The translations under genes were made by a program, and so were the position numbers. This document shows positions 41,231 through 48,744 of a stretch of 64,000 nt of DNA, one piece after another. The DNA is taken from assembly GCF_000214175.1 (NCBI RefSeq), contig NC_015564.1:2542001-2606000 (forward strand). The letters are read 5' to 3'. Source of the DNA: Hoyosella subflava DQS3-9A1. GTDB lineage: Bacteria > Actinomycetota > Actinomycetes > Mycobacteriales > Mycobacteriaceae. The notes below the pieces were generated by a model. The model had not been told where the DNA came from, ran no database searches, and was given only the letters and a program-made list of their open reading frames with translations. Each line of letters opens with the position of its first letter. Position 1 is the first letter of the stretch.

Positions 41231-43147
41231 GTGAGCACTCAGGTCGAGGAACGCACATTCCAGGCGGAGGCACGTCAGCTCCTTGAGCTGATGATTCATT
41301 CGGTGTACTCCAATAAGGACACGTTTCTGCGTGAACTGATCTCCAACGCCTCGGATGCGCTCGACAAAGCGCGGATCGAGGCGTTTCGCGACAAGGATCT
41401 GCAGATCGACACGAGCGACCTGCACATCGAGATCGCGCCGGATCCGGATAAACGCACGCTCACGGTGCGGGACAACGGTATCGGCATGTCACGCGACGAG
41501 GTTGTCGAACTTATTGGAACGCTAGCGAAATCGGGCACGGGCGAGTTGCGCCGCGCGCTCGCCGAAGCGAAGGATGCTGAAGCCCCAGCTGACCTTATCG
41601 GCCAGTTCGGCATCGGTTTTTACTCGACATTCATGGTTGCCGACAACGTCACCATGGTGACGCGACGTGCTGGGGAGGACACCGCCACGCGGTGGGAATC
41701 CCAGGGCACGGGCACCTACACGATCGAAACCATCGACACCGCTCCGCAGGGCACAGAAATCACGCTGCACCTCAAGCCCGAAGACTCCGATCATCATCTC
41801 TTCGACTATACGAAGGAATGGAAGATCAGGGAGATCGTCAAGCGGTACTCCGATTTCATCTCCTGGCCGATCAGGATGGACATCGAACGCACCACCGATG
41901 ACGAAACCACGATTGAAACCGTCACGCTGAACTCGATGAAGGCGCTGTGGGCACGCCCCAAGGACGAAGTCAGCGCTGACGAGTACAACGAGTTCTACAA
42001 GCACGTCAGCCACGCCTGGGATGAGCCACTCGAGACCATCGCGATGAGGGCCGAGGGCACGTTCGAGTATCAGGCACTGCTCTTCATCCCGTCGCAGGCG
42101 CCCTTCGATCTCTTCACCCGGGAACACGCTCGCGGCGTGCAGCTCTACGTCAAACGCGTGTTCATCATGGACAACTGCGAAGAGTTGATGCCCCAGTATC
42201 TGCGCTTCGTCAAGGGCGTTGTCGACGCTCAGGATCTGTCACTCAACGTTTCGCGGGAAATTCTGCAGCAGGACCGCCAGATCAAACGGATCCAGAAGCG
42301 GCTCGTCAAGAAGGTTCTTGGCGCAATCAAGGACCTTGACGCGGACAAGTACCGCACGTTCTGGTCGCAGTTCGGCCGCGTTCTGAAGGAGGGCCTGCTC
42401 TCCGACACGGAAAACCGGGAGACGCTGCTCGAAATCGCATCGTTCGCGTCGACACGAACCACCAGCGAGGAGTCATCTGAGGAACAAGTTACGACACTCA
42501 AGGCATACGTGGAGCGCATGGGCGAGAAGCAGGATGCGATCTACTACATGACTGGCGAGACGCGCGAACTCATTGAGAACTCACCCCATATGGAGGCCTT
42601 CCGGGCGAAGGGCGTCGAGGTGCTCGTTCTCACCGATCCCGTCGACGAGATGTGGGTGGACGCGGTCGGCGAGTATGACGGCAAGCCTCTGAAGTCGATC
42701 GCCAAGGGCGACGTCGACCTCGAGGACGAACCGAGCGAGGAGGACAAATCCAAGCAGGAAGAACGGGACAAGGAGTTCGCTGACGTTCTCGATTGGCTCA
42801 AGACAACGCTTGGCGATGACATCAAGGACGCGCGGCTCTCCTCGCGGCTCACTACCTCGCCCGCGTGCCTGGTTGGTGACACGTTCGACATGACGCCGAC
42901 GCTGGAGAAGCTGTATCGCGCGTCAGGTCAGCCGCTTCCGAAGGTGAAGCGCATCCTTGAACTGAATCCAGCGCATCCACTCGTGACGAGTCTCCGTGAC
43001 GCGCATGGTGAGCGTGCTGACGACCCGGCTCTTTCCCAGACCGCCGAACTGCTTTACGGGATGGCTGTGCTGTCGGAAGGCGGCGAACTGCGGGATCCTG
43101 CGCGTTTCACTCGTTTGCTTGCCGAACGGCTAACGCAGCATCTCTGA
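41231..43147 (+). CDS. htpG: Chaperone protein HtpG (Hsp90)
   Basis: A 638-residue Hsp90. The N-terminal GHKL ATPase domain shows LLELMIHSVYSNKDTFLRELISNASDALDK, the DNGIGMSRDE loop and GQFGIGFYSTFMVA. The middle domain has LFIPSQAPFDLF and LYVKRVFIMDNCEELMPQYLRF, and NVSREILQQDRQIKRI. The C-terminal dimerisation domain is full length. Starts at a GTG (41231) behind GGGAGGAA. It ends exactly where the convergent hydroxyisourate hydrolase ends, with no base between the stops. Its ATP-driven chaperone role is well established for the family. Confidence 0.97.
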   Translation: MSTQVEERTFQAEARQLLELMIHSVYSNKDTFLRELISNASDALDKARIEAFRDKDLQIDTSDLHIEIAPDPDKRTLTVRDNGIGMSRDEVVELIGTLAKSGTGELRRALAEAKDAEAPADLIGQFGIGFYSTFMVADNVTMVTRRAGEDTATRWESQGTGTYTIETIDTAPQGTEITLHLKPEDSDHHLFDYTKEWKIREIVKRYSDFISWPIRMDIERTTDDETTIETVTLNSMKALWARPKDEVSADEYNEFYKHVSHAWDEPLETIAMRAEGTFEYQALLFIPSQAPFDLFTREHARGVQLYVKRVFIMDNCEELMPQYLRFVKGVVDAQDLSLNVSREILQQDRQIKRIQKRLVKKVLGAIKDLDADKYRTFWSQFGRVLKEGLLSDTENRETLLEIASFASTRTTSEESSEEQVTTLKAYVERMGEKQDAIYYMTGETRELIENSPHMEAFRAKGVEVLVLTDPVDEMWVDAVGEYDGKPLKSIAKGDVDLEDEPSEEDKSKQEERDKEFADVLDWLKTTLGDDIKDARLSSRLTTSPACLVGDTFDMTPTLEKLYRASGQPLPKVKRILELNPAHPLVTSLRDAHGERADDPALSQTAELLYGMAVLSEGGELRDPARFTRLLAERLTQHL

Positions 43148-43471
43148 TCAGGTTCCCCGGTACGTCGTATACGAGAACGGCGAAATCAGGAGTGGCACAT
43201 GGTAGTGGCGGTGTTCGGTCAATGAGATCGACACCACCACTTCCGGGTGGAAAGCCTGCACGCCTCGCGCCGCAAAGTACGCCCCGGTGCCGAAGACCAG
43301 ACGCAGCACGCCGGTGGGGAGGTCATCTCCAGCGACGTCGCTGACGCGCCCGTCACCATCGGTGACGACTGAGGCGATCTCGGCGCCGTCCTGCGCCTGC
43401 AGGACCACGGTGAGCCCGGTGGCGGGCAGGCCCTTGACAGTATCGAGAACATGGGTGCTGATTGTGGCCAC
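43148..43471 (-). CDS. uraH: 5-hydroxyisourate hydrolase (transthyretin-like)
   Basis: Hydrolyses 5-hydroxyisourate, the product of urate oxidation. Length 107 residues from the GTG at 43471 (MATISTHVLD, the usual N-terminus); a GTG at 43480 would add three residues. The family hallmarks ISTHVLDT at the N-terminus, the Arg in GVLRLVF, HYHVPLLISPFSYTTYRGT at the C-terminus (typical end YRGS) are present. No urate oxidase or OHCU decarboxylase gene is beside it, so it is a single gene away from the rest of purine catabolism. Tail-to-tail with htpG. Confidence 0.92.
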   Translation of the reverse strand: MATISTHVLDTVKGLPATGLTVVLQAQDGAEIASVVTDGDGRVSDVAGDDLPTGVLRLVFGTGAYFAARGVQAFHPEVVVSISLTEHRHYHVPLLISPFSYTTYRGT

Positions 43472-43573
43472 TGTGCGCACCTTTCGCCGTGTACGGGTGT
43501 CAGCCGGTTACGCGATGCTGCTCGCTCACTTGCACTGCCCGCAGCGGAAATCCGAGACGTAAGCTAGGTAACT

Positions 43574-43822
43574 ATGACACAGCGACCAAAGCTCATGCGC
43601 GTCGCGGCGGCGGGCATGCTCTCAGCCGCAGCGATTGTGGGTGCTCCCGCTATCGCCGGCGCAGACACACCTGGCGTGCAGCCCGCGCATGCGGTGCCGG
43701 TCCCCTATTGCGAAGTCCTCCCGATGATCCTCATCTATCCACCACCTCCGACCACGGTGCTTTGCCACACGCCGTGGGGGGACTTCACCTTCATGCTCCC
43801 GCCGGGGTTCCCGTTGGGGTGA
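43574..43822 (+). CDS. Small secreted two-cysteine protein, copy 2
   Basis: An 82-residue paralogue of the protein at 40857. Signal peptide MTQRPKLMRVAAAGMLSAAA-type with cleavage expected after AGA (in IAGADTPGV). The mature part has two cysteines, in PYCEVLP and VLCHTPWGDF, and a proline-rich insert (IYPPPPTT) between them; the end is MLPPGFPLG. Shared with copy 1 are PGVQPAH-x-V, PYCE, CHT and GD(F/L)TF. It is 102 bases from the divergent uraH gene. No described family recognised. Confidence 0.75.
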   Translation: MTQRPKLMRVAAAGMLSAAAIVGAPAIAGADTPGVQPAHAVPVPYCEVLPMILIYPPPPTTVLCHTPWGDFTFMLPPGFPLG

Positions 43823-43829
43823 GTTGCCG

Positions 43830-44276
43830 TTACCGGTAGATAAGGCACGTGGTCGTCCCGTGCGCGACAAGACGGCCCTGGCCGTCGTGAACCTGTCCCT
43901 CGGCCGTCGCGGTTGTGCGGCCGACGTGGATCGTAGTGCCGGTGGCAGTGAGCTCAATACCTGACGTGGGAACAGTACGAATATAGTTGACCTTGAGCTC
44001 GAGGGTGCCGTAGCCGACGCCAGCCTCGAGCGTCGAATGCACGGCAGTCCCCATTACCGAGTCCAGGAGTGTGGCGCAGATCCCGCCGTGGACGGTACCG
44101 AGAGGGTTGGCGTAGTCCGGCCGTGTAGTCACCTTGAACTGCACCTTCCCGAACTCGATCACTCCGGGTTCCATGCCGATCAGCCGGCCAATATTGGGCG
44201 GTTGATCTGGCATCGTGACCATCGCCCGCAACAGCTCCAGTCCACTCATCTTCGCGATGTCGGGATACGCGGTCAT
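43830..44276 (-). CDS. PaaI-type hotdog thioesterase
   Basis: A 148-residue hotdog-fold acyl-CoA thioesterase. The family signature is NPLGTVHGGICATLLDSVMG (about residues 56-75), with the catalytic Asp/Glu-like residue in the helix after HGG. The downstream strands LELKVNYIRTVPTSG and TAEGQVHDGQGRLVAHGTTTC fit the family. The ATG at 44276 has the ribosome binding site GAGGAGG; upstream frame extension is not supported. A near-palindrome (44288-44307) lies just upstream. It may hydrolyse aromatic or short-chain acyl-CoA. Confidence 0.88.
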   Translation of the reverse strand: MTAYPDIAKMSGLELLRAMVTMPDQPPNIGRLIGMEPGVIEFGKVQFKVTTRPDYANPLGTVHGGICATLLDSVMGTAVHSTLEAGVGYGTLELKVNYIRTVPTSGIELTATGTTIHVGRTTATAEGQVHDGQGRLVAHGTTTCLIYR

Positions 44277-44287
44277 GCGCCCTCCTC

Positions 44288-44307
44288 TATGTATGTTGAT
44301 ATACATA
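44288..44307. promoter_or_regulatory. Inverted repeat before the thioesterase gene
   Basis: TATGTAT-N6-ATACATA (44288-44307), an AT-rich perfect 7-bp inverted repeat in a GC-rich setting, 12 bases from the start of the thioesterase gene. It overlaps the probable promoter/ribosome-binding region and is a likely regulator site. Confidence 0.45.
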
Positions 44308-44362
44308 ATTGGACCACGTGGGTGACTCCTGCGCCAGGGTGATGTGCCCCACTGACACGGCT

Positions 44363-45211
44363 CTAAGTGCTCGCCTGGTCGCGATCTGGGCTCCGAGGCA
44401 CTGGGACGGCGCCTCGTCGAACGTCGTGGATGTACGCAAGAATCATTGCCAGCATCGTGGCCACCGCGAGGAGTTCGATAGTTTCCTCGACCAGCGAATC
44501 CACGATGAAGTAGTCGGTCACACCTTGGCTCACGTTGGGCAGTGGCGGAAGACCGCCACCGAATATCAGCTCGTTTACGGCATTGCCGGCTTTGGCGTAC
44601 CAGACTCCGGCTAGGTGCGAAGTGAGAGCAGCCAGCTGGGAACCCGCGTAGAGGCAGTAGGTAAGCACGAGATACCAGCGCGCTGTCGGTGCGCGCCACA
44701 CGTACTTCCCATAGCGCAGCAACGCATAGACGGGAAAGAACGCCAGAACCGCGTAGACCGGAGCGGCCCCCACCACATGTGGATGCATTCCGAGTATTTC
44801 GCCGCCGAACATCGCGCCGAGGTATTCAGCGAGGGCAAGCCGGACATTCCCAGCCTCTTCGATGAGAATCAGCGCAAGGCCGATACTCAGGACGAAAAAG
44901 AACGACGCGCCACCCGCGTACCTCCCCCCAGCTAGGCGTCCAGCGATATAGCCCGCCGCAACCACCGCCAGGGCGTTCAGTATCCACTGGACAACTTCGA
45001 CAATTCCCTCATTGAAGAGCGACAACCAGAGCGGTACATCACCACTGATATCGATGAGGCCCGCGACGTCGATAAGCGAAACAGCGAGCCACGCCAGCCC
45101 CAAAGCGGCGACAGTGAGCGCCAGGATCGATCGTGGCTGGACACGCAGTAATCCAGGCCATGCTGTCTGTGCGTCTTGCGGTCCGGACTCCTCAAGCTCG
45201 ACAAGCGACAT
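44363..45211 (-). CDS. Polytopic membrane protein of unknown function
   Basis: A 282-residue protein with about six or seven membrane segments (first at LALTVAALGLAWLAVSLI, near residue 30). I start it at the ATG at 45211 (MSLVELEESGPQ); the frame is open up to 45394 but that part crosses the operator region. No recognised family; a segment with HPHVVGAAPVYAVLAFFPVYALLRYGKYVW lies near residue 150. It is divergent from the HTH/Clp-N operon and could share its promoter region, which would make it a co-regulated gene. Confidence 0.65.
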   Translation of the reverse strand: MSLVELEESGPQDAQTAWPGLLRVQPRSILALTVAALGLAWLAVSLIDVAGLIDISGDVPLWLSLFNEGIVEVVQWILNALAVVAAGYIAGRLAGGRYAGGASFFFVLSIGLALILIEEAGNVRLALAEYLGAMFGGEILGMHPHVVGAAPVYAVLAFFPVYALLRYGKYVWRAPTARWYLVLTYCLYAGSQLAALTSHLAGVWYAKAGNAVNELIFGGGLPPLPNVSQGVTDYFIVDSLVEETIELLAVATMLAMILAYIHDVRRGAVPVPRSPDRDQAST

Positions 45212-45295
45212 AGGGTCGAACGTACATGGTGCGTTTACCTTGTGCCTGCTGGGAATTGGACGGGCCTTTACTCGGCGGCCGTCTCGCCGCCACTC

Positions 45296-45339
45296 GTCAA
45301 CCTTAGTTGACGCGCACGCTTTGTCAATATAGATTGACA
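45296..45339. promoter_or_regulatory. Duplicated operator GTCAA-N6-TTGAC over the HTH/Clp-N promoter
   Basis: Two copies of GTCAA-N6-TTGAC, at 45296-45311 and 45323-45338 (27 bases apart). The TTGACG of the first copy (45307) can be a -35, with TAGATT (45330-45335) as -10 after 17 bases, so the second copy covers the -10 and the start. Transcription would begin at about the ATG at 45342, that is, a leaderless mRNA. This architecture suits autorepression by the first gene product. Confidence 0.6.
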
Positions 45340-45341
45340 CA

Positions 45342-45554
45342 ATGACGGAAGCGACGGAACTCGCAGCTTCAGCGACAAGTGGAGATCCAGCCACCGGCCT
45401 GCGCGCGGTCCTCGCCCTCCGCCGCCTGCTCGAACGACTGGAGGCAATCCAGGTGGAAAACGCACGGCGCCAGGGCTGGTCATGGCAGGCAATCGCCGAT
45501 TCACTCGAGGTCAGCCGTCAGGCGGTCCATCAGAAGTACAACCGGAGGTTGTGA
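45342..45554 (+). CDS. Small helix-turn-helix protein of the Clp-N operon
   Basis: A 70-residue protein ending in a compact HTH: RRQGWSWQAIADSLEVSRQAVHQKYNRRL (about residues 42-70), where AIADSLEVSRQAVHQKY is the two-helix core. The N-terminal half is a probable dimerisation helix (ALRRLLERLEAIQVENA). It overlaps the next gene by one base (TGATG). Likely the repressor that binds the duplicated GTCAA-N6-TTGAC site at its own promoter. In mycobacteria a related HTH is fused to the Clp-N domain (ClpC2); here the two are separate genes. Confidence 0.8.
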   Translation: MTEATELAASATSGDPATGLRAVLALRRLLERLEAIQVENARRQGWSWQAIADSLEVSRQAVHQKYNRRL

Positions 45555-46111
45555 TGTTCGAACGATTTACCCGTGCCTCTCGTGAGATTGTCGTCGGCGC
45601 GCAGAACTGCGCTAGGGACCTCGGCTCCCCTACCATCAGCGCAGGACATCTGGTTCTCTCGCTCTCGCGGACAGCACCCGACCACCTCCGGGAGACGCTG
45701 CACAAGTATGGCGTCACGCCCGAGACCGTCACACGTTCGCTGGAGTCGGCGGGAGAACTCGGCGATATGGACTCCGAAGCCCTCTCCGCCATCGGTATCG
45801 ACCTCGATGCCGTACGCCGCGACATTCGCAATAAGTTCGGTCGCGACATCCTGGATACCCCCGCGCCAAGGCGCGGTTGGCTCGGAAGTCTCCTCGGGCA
45901 GCACCTCGCATTTGCCGACGGAGCGAAAAACGCACTCGAACTCGCGCTGCGTGAGGCCCTAGCACGGAAAGATCGCAGAATCCGTCCGGAACACATCCTG
46001 CTCGGGGTCCTGCGCGCGAACGACCAATCGACGCGCGCATTGTTCGCAGCTCAGGGCGCTTCAGATCGCCTTCGGCTCGATATATACGAGTTCCTCGACG
46101 ACGCGGCCTGA
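45554..46111 (+). CDS. Stand-alone Clp N-terminal (ClpC2-like) protein
   Basis: A 185-residue protein containing the Clp R domain with two repeats: FERFTRASREIVVGAQNCARDLGSPTISAGHLVLSL (about 2-37) and FADGAKNALELALREALARKDRRIRPEHILLGVLRA (about 119-154). There is no ATPase domain, so it is not a full ClpC. In Mycobacterium, ClpC2 has this organisation and binds antibiotics that target the ClpC1 N-domain, such as cyclomarin, acting as a decoy. That role is proposed here by analogy. Start at the ATG at 45554, coupled to the HTH gene by TGATG; the frame is open upstream (45482) but overlaps that gene. Confidence 0.85.
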   Translation: MFERFTRASREIVVGAQNCARDLGSPTISAGHLVLSLSRTAPDHLRETLHKYGVTPETVTRSLESAGELGDMDSEALSAIGIDLDAVRRDIRNKFGRDILDTPAPRRGWLGSLLGQHLAFADGAKNALELALREALARKDRRIRPEHILLGVLRANDQSTRALFAAQGASDRLRLDIYEFLDDAA

Positions 46112-46119
46112 CGCCGAGC

Positions 46120-46755
46120 CTATCCCGGGACGGTGGTGTAGAACGCAATCGTCCGCTGTGCCGCAGCCTCAGCAGCAGCTGCATCTGCACCCGCCTCGAC
46201 ATGCGCGGCGCCCCATCGATTGCCGCAACCGGTCATGAATGCGATTCCGTCCTCGGACATCATCCACTTCTCCGCTGCCGTCCGGTCCACAGCTTCACCG
46301 CTGCGCAAATGCAGGGTGAGACCCAGAAGCGCCGAGTCCCAGCCAACCCCAGTAGCGCCCGGGCCGTATTGCGTCCAATGGTCATCGGCCAGCATGGTGT
46401 GTTCAAGTTCGAGCTGTGCACGACCACCGCCCTCTGCCGGGCTGATACGCACCGAGATCCAGCTTACTGATTCACCGTATTCCCAGGTTGCGCTAAATCC
46501 GTGCGGCGGATCGCATGCCGTGATCGTGCCACCAGCGTTTCCCTCGATCTGGAAGGAGCCGCCTTCGCGCAAATCACCCGAGACCGCTGAAAACCATCGT
46601 GGTAGGCGTTCGGGGCTCGTGACCGCATCCCAGAGGTCCTTCACGTCGGTGTGATAAACCTGGCTCGCCGTGACGACCCGCGCATCGCCTGCTTCTAAAG
46701 TTCGCGACTCGACCGAGCGGGTGACTGCGTTGATCTGGTGCATGACATCAATCAT
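46120..46755 (-). CDS. SRPBCC (AHSA1-type) domain protein
   Basis: A 211-residue protein of the START/Bet v1-like SRPBCC fold, AHSA1 branch. The N-terminal strands VVTASQVYHTDVKDLWDAVTSPERLPRWFSAVSGDLREGGSFQIEGNAGGTI are typical. It is translated from the ATG at 46755 behind AAAGAGG, overlapping the ArsR gene by 8 bases; an ATG at 46770 is also possible. ArsR-SRPBCC pairs are common in actinobacteria, where the second protein is a presumed ligand-binding or stress protein of unknown function. Convergent with the Clp-N gene. Confidence 0.85.
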   Translation of the reverse strand: MIDVMHQINAVTRSVESRTLEAGDARVVTASQVYHTDVKDLWDAVTSPERLPRWFSAVSGDLREGGSFQIEGNAGGTITACDPPHGFSATWEYGESVSWISVRISPAEGGGRAQLELEHTMLADDHWTQYGPGATGVGWDSALLGLTLHLRSGEAVDRTAAEKWMMSEDGIAFMTGCGNRWGAAHVEAGADAAAAEAAAQRTIAFYTTVPG

Positions 46756-47104
46756 TTTGCCTCTTTTCATCGCTGGTTCGGCGGGCACGCTTACCACGAG
46801 CGATCTCAGTAGCAAGAGCATCGAAATGGGGCTGCCAGTACGCGCGGAATCGGTCCAGCCACTCGTCGACCTCCTGCAACGGAGCCGTACTCACTGAGTA
46901 CATCCGGCGCGAGCCATCCTTGCGCACCGCGGCAAACCCGTTGTCACGCAAGACTCTCAGATGCTGCGACACCGCGGGCTGAGTAATTCCATACTCGCGT
47001 TGCACGATCGCGGAGATCGTTCCGGACGTGACTTCTTCCCCCTCAGCAAGCAGTTCGAGTATGCGCCTCCGAACTGGGTCACCGAGAACATCAAAAGCGT
47101 GCAC
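46748..47104 (-). CDS. ArsR-family transcriptional regulator
   Basis: A 118-residue winged-helix repressor. HAFDVLGDPVRRRILELLAEGEEVTSGTISAIVQ begins it, and the recognition helix is TQPAVSQHLRVLRDNGFAAVRKDGSRRMYSVS (about residues 43-74). No CxC metal-binding motif in the recognition-helix region, so a metal sensor is unlikely. Starts at a GTG (47104), because the open frame further upstream (to 47359) belongs to non-homologous sequence. Translationally coupled to the SRPBCC gene. A target operator is not evident. Confidence 0.88.
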   Translation of the reverse strand: MHAFDVLGDPVRRRILELLAEGEEVTSGTISAIVQREYGITQPAVSQHLRVLRDNGFAAVRKDGSRRMYSVSTAPLQEVDEWLDRFRAYWQPHFDALATEIARGKRARRTSDEKRQND

Positions 47105-47142
47105 ACCACGACGATACAGCGAACACTTATATAAGTCGAGAG

Positions 47143-47625
47143 TTAATTGCCAATGCCAGCGACGGAGACTCCTCCGAGGGTCAGCGCAGCGGCGACGATT
47201 GCCCACCCGACCGTGCCCGCACCCACCCAGACGAACGCTGCGCGCGGCCCCGTACCCATGCCGACCGCAACCGCTGCGGAAACCTGAGTGCCCAGCCCGA
47301 TCGGTCCCAGTATCGCAAGGGCAGGCAGCCCCCAGCGCTTCATCGATGCCTCGATCCACCCTCGGCGCCGAGACTTATGCATCGTCGGGCCGTCGGTCAC
47401 TGCCTTTCGCTCCTTGCGGGCCAGCCACCACTGTCGAATCCGCCCTCCAAACCAGGCTGCGAGCGCGACGGTCAGCAGGTTGCCGGTAACACCCGCAACC
47501 AGGGCGGTCGCGGGATGCAGTCCGGCCAAAATACCTGCCGGGATCACCACAATCGCCTCGAGCCAGGGAGCGGCACCGCCGATAAAAACCCCGAGTATCA
47601 GTACTGCTTCGCTTCCCGTCACCAC
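47143..47625 (-). CDS. Small multidrug-export-like membrane protein
   Basis: A 160-residue membrane protein of the small multidrug export (COG2426-like) family. It has four or five hydrophobic segments, among them AVLILGVFIGGAAPWLEAIVVIPAGILAGLHP and GLPALAILGPIGLGTQVSAAVAVGMG; the GxP-containing turns PWLEAIVVIPAG and LGPIGLGTQ are characteristic. Start at a GTG (47625). Transport activity has not been shown for most members. It is on the same strand as the ArsR/SRPBCC pair, 38 bases upstream of the ArsR start. Confidence 0.75.
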   Translation of the reverse strand: MVTGSEAVLILGVFIGGAAPWLEAIVVIPAGILAGLHPATALVAGVTGNLLTVALAAWFGGRIRQWWLARKERKAVTDGPTMHKSRRRGWIEASMKRWGLPALAILGPIGLGTQVSAAVAVGMGTGPRAAFVWVGAGTVGWAIVAAALTLGGVSVAGIGN

Positions 47626-47677
47626 TCCACCTCCAGCCGTCGACTATACCGGCTGGACGGTGCAGGAAGGGTGACGG

Positions 47678-48562
47678 TCAGCCGGTCTGGAGTTTGAGGC
47701 CGCCTTCGCTCGCACCGGCGGCGAGGAACGGCACGAGCGCCTCGTGAAAAGCATCAGGTTCGTCGAGATGCGGAAAGTGACCGGCCGTCTCGAGAACAAC
47801 AGCCTCCGCGTGGGGCATGACCTCGCGGTGCCGTTCAGCCTGATGGACCGGAATCATCTTGTCTTGACGGCCCCAGATCACCATCGCAGGCAGGTCCTCG
47901 TAGTCAGGGAAATACTTCAGGGCACAGACGGTTTGCCCGAACGGGCCTAGGACACCTCGGGTGATACACAGAAATGCGCTGCGGGTTGCGGGGTCAGCGA
48001 CTGTCCCCAGGCTGCGCCACACCTCTGCGACGCTCGCGGGCGCACGCAGCGGCGCACCGACCAGCGACATTCCTGCGGCGACGACACCGACCAGTCCGCG
48101 GACAACCGGGGACGCAACAATTGGCAGAACAAGCTCGCTACCGGGGAGGCTCGCCGCACGTAGCAGGGCACTTACCTCGGGCCCCAGCCCGCCACTGCTC
48201 ACTAGGCAGAGGCGCTCCACACGCTCCGGGAACAGGTACAACATTTGCATGCTGACACCACCGCCGTACGAATGTCCGACGAATGCAGCCTTCTCGATGT
48301 CGAGGTGCTGCATCAGGTCTCGCAAGCTCGCCGCATGGGCGCTGAGCGAATAATCGCCCTTGAACTTGTCCGACGCGCCGCATCCGTACAGGTCTACGGC
48401 GATCACGCGGAAGTCTTTCGAAAGCTTGTCGATCTGGCTGCCCCACGACGCATGTGAACCAAGCAAGCCATGGACAAGCACTACGGGTGGGCCTTCGCCC
48501 ACATCGACGTACCGCAACGCGTCACCGTGGAAAACCGCAGCCCGCAAGTGATGATTCGACAT
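47678..48562 (-). CDS. Alpha/beta hydrolase
   Basis: A 294-residue hydrolase with a full triad. The oxyanion loop is VHGLLGSHASWG, the nucleophile elbow GHSYGG (Ser about residue 97), the acid GRQDKMIP and the His in AGHFPHLD. The insert between them (about 125-200) is a helical cap. Similar to epoxide hydrolase, haloperoxidase or lipase-like members; the substrate is unknown. An 18-bp near-palindrome lies about 125 bases upstream (48686-48703), probably a TetR-type operator. Confidence 0.87.
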   Translation of the reverse strand: MSNHHLRAAVFHGDALRYVDVGEGPPVVLVHGLLGSHASWGSQIDKLSKDFRVIAVDLYGCGASDKFKGDYSLSAHAASLRDLMQHLDIEKAAFVGHSYGGGVSMQMLYLFPERVERLCLVSSGGLGPEVSALLRAASLPGSELVLPIVASPVVRGLVGVVAAGMSLVGAPLRAPASVAEVWRSLGTVADPATRSAFLCITRGVLGPFGQTVCALKYFPDYEDLPAMVIWGRQDKMIPVHQAERHREVMPHAEAVVLETAGHFPHLDEPDAFHEALVPFLAAGASEGGLKLQTG

Positions 48563-48685
48563 ATACCGCTCCTCGGGAAAGCTCTGAGCTGACTCTCTAA
48601 GCCCGGACTAGAACGGCCGTATACCGAAATTCCGGAGCTTGCACACCTTACTGCGTGCGACGCCATTGAACGCCACACGAAGTTT

Positions 48686-48703
48686 AGTGTACACGTGTTC
48701 ACT
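48686..48703. promoter_or_regulatory. Near-perfect 18-bp palindrome, TetR-like operator
   Basis: AGTGTACACGTGTTCACT has an ACACGTGT core and is palindromic except for one T-T pair. It lies in the 182-base gap before the hydrolase at 47678 and just downstream of the FAD/Fe-S gene. No regulator gene adjoins it, so the binding protein would be encoded elsewhere. Confidence 0.45.
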
Positions 48704-48744
48704 CAAGTTGTGCAGTCCCCGAGAGGCTCAGCGTGAACCGCGCG

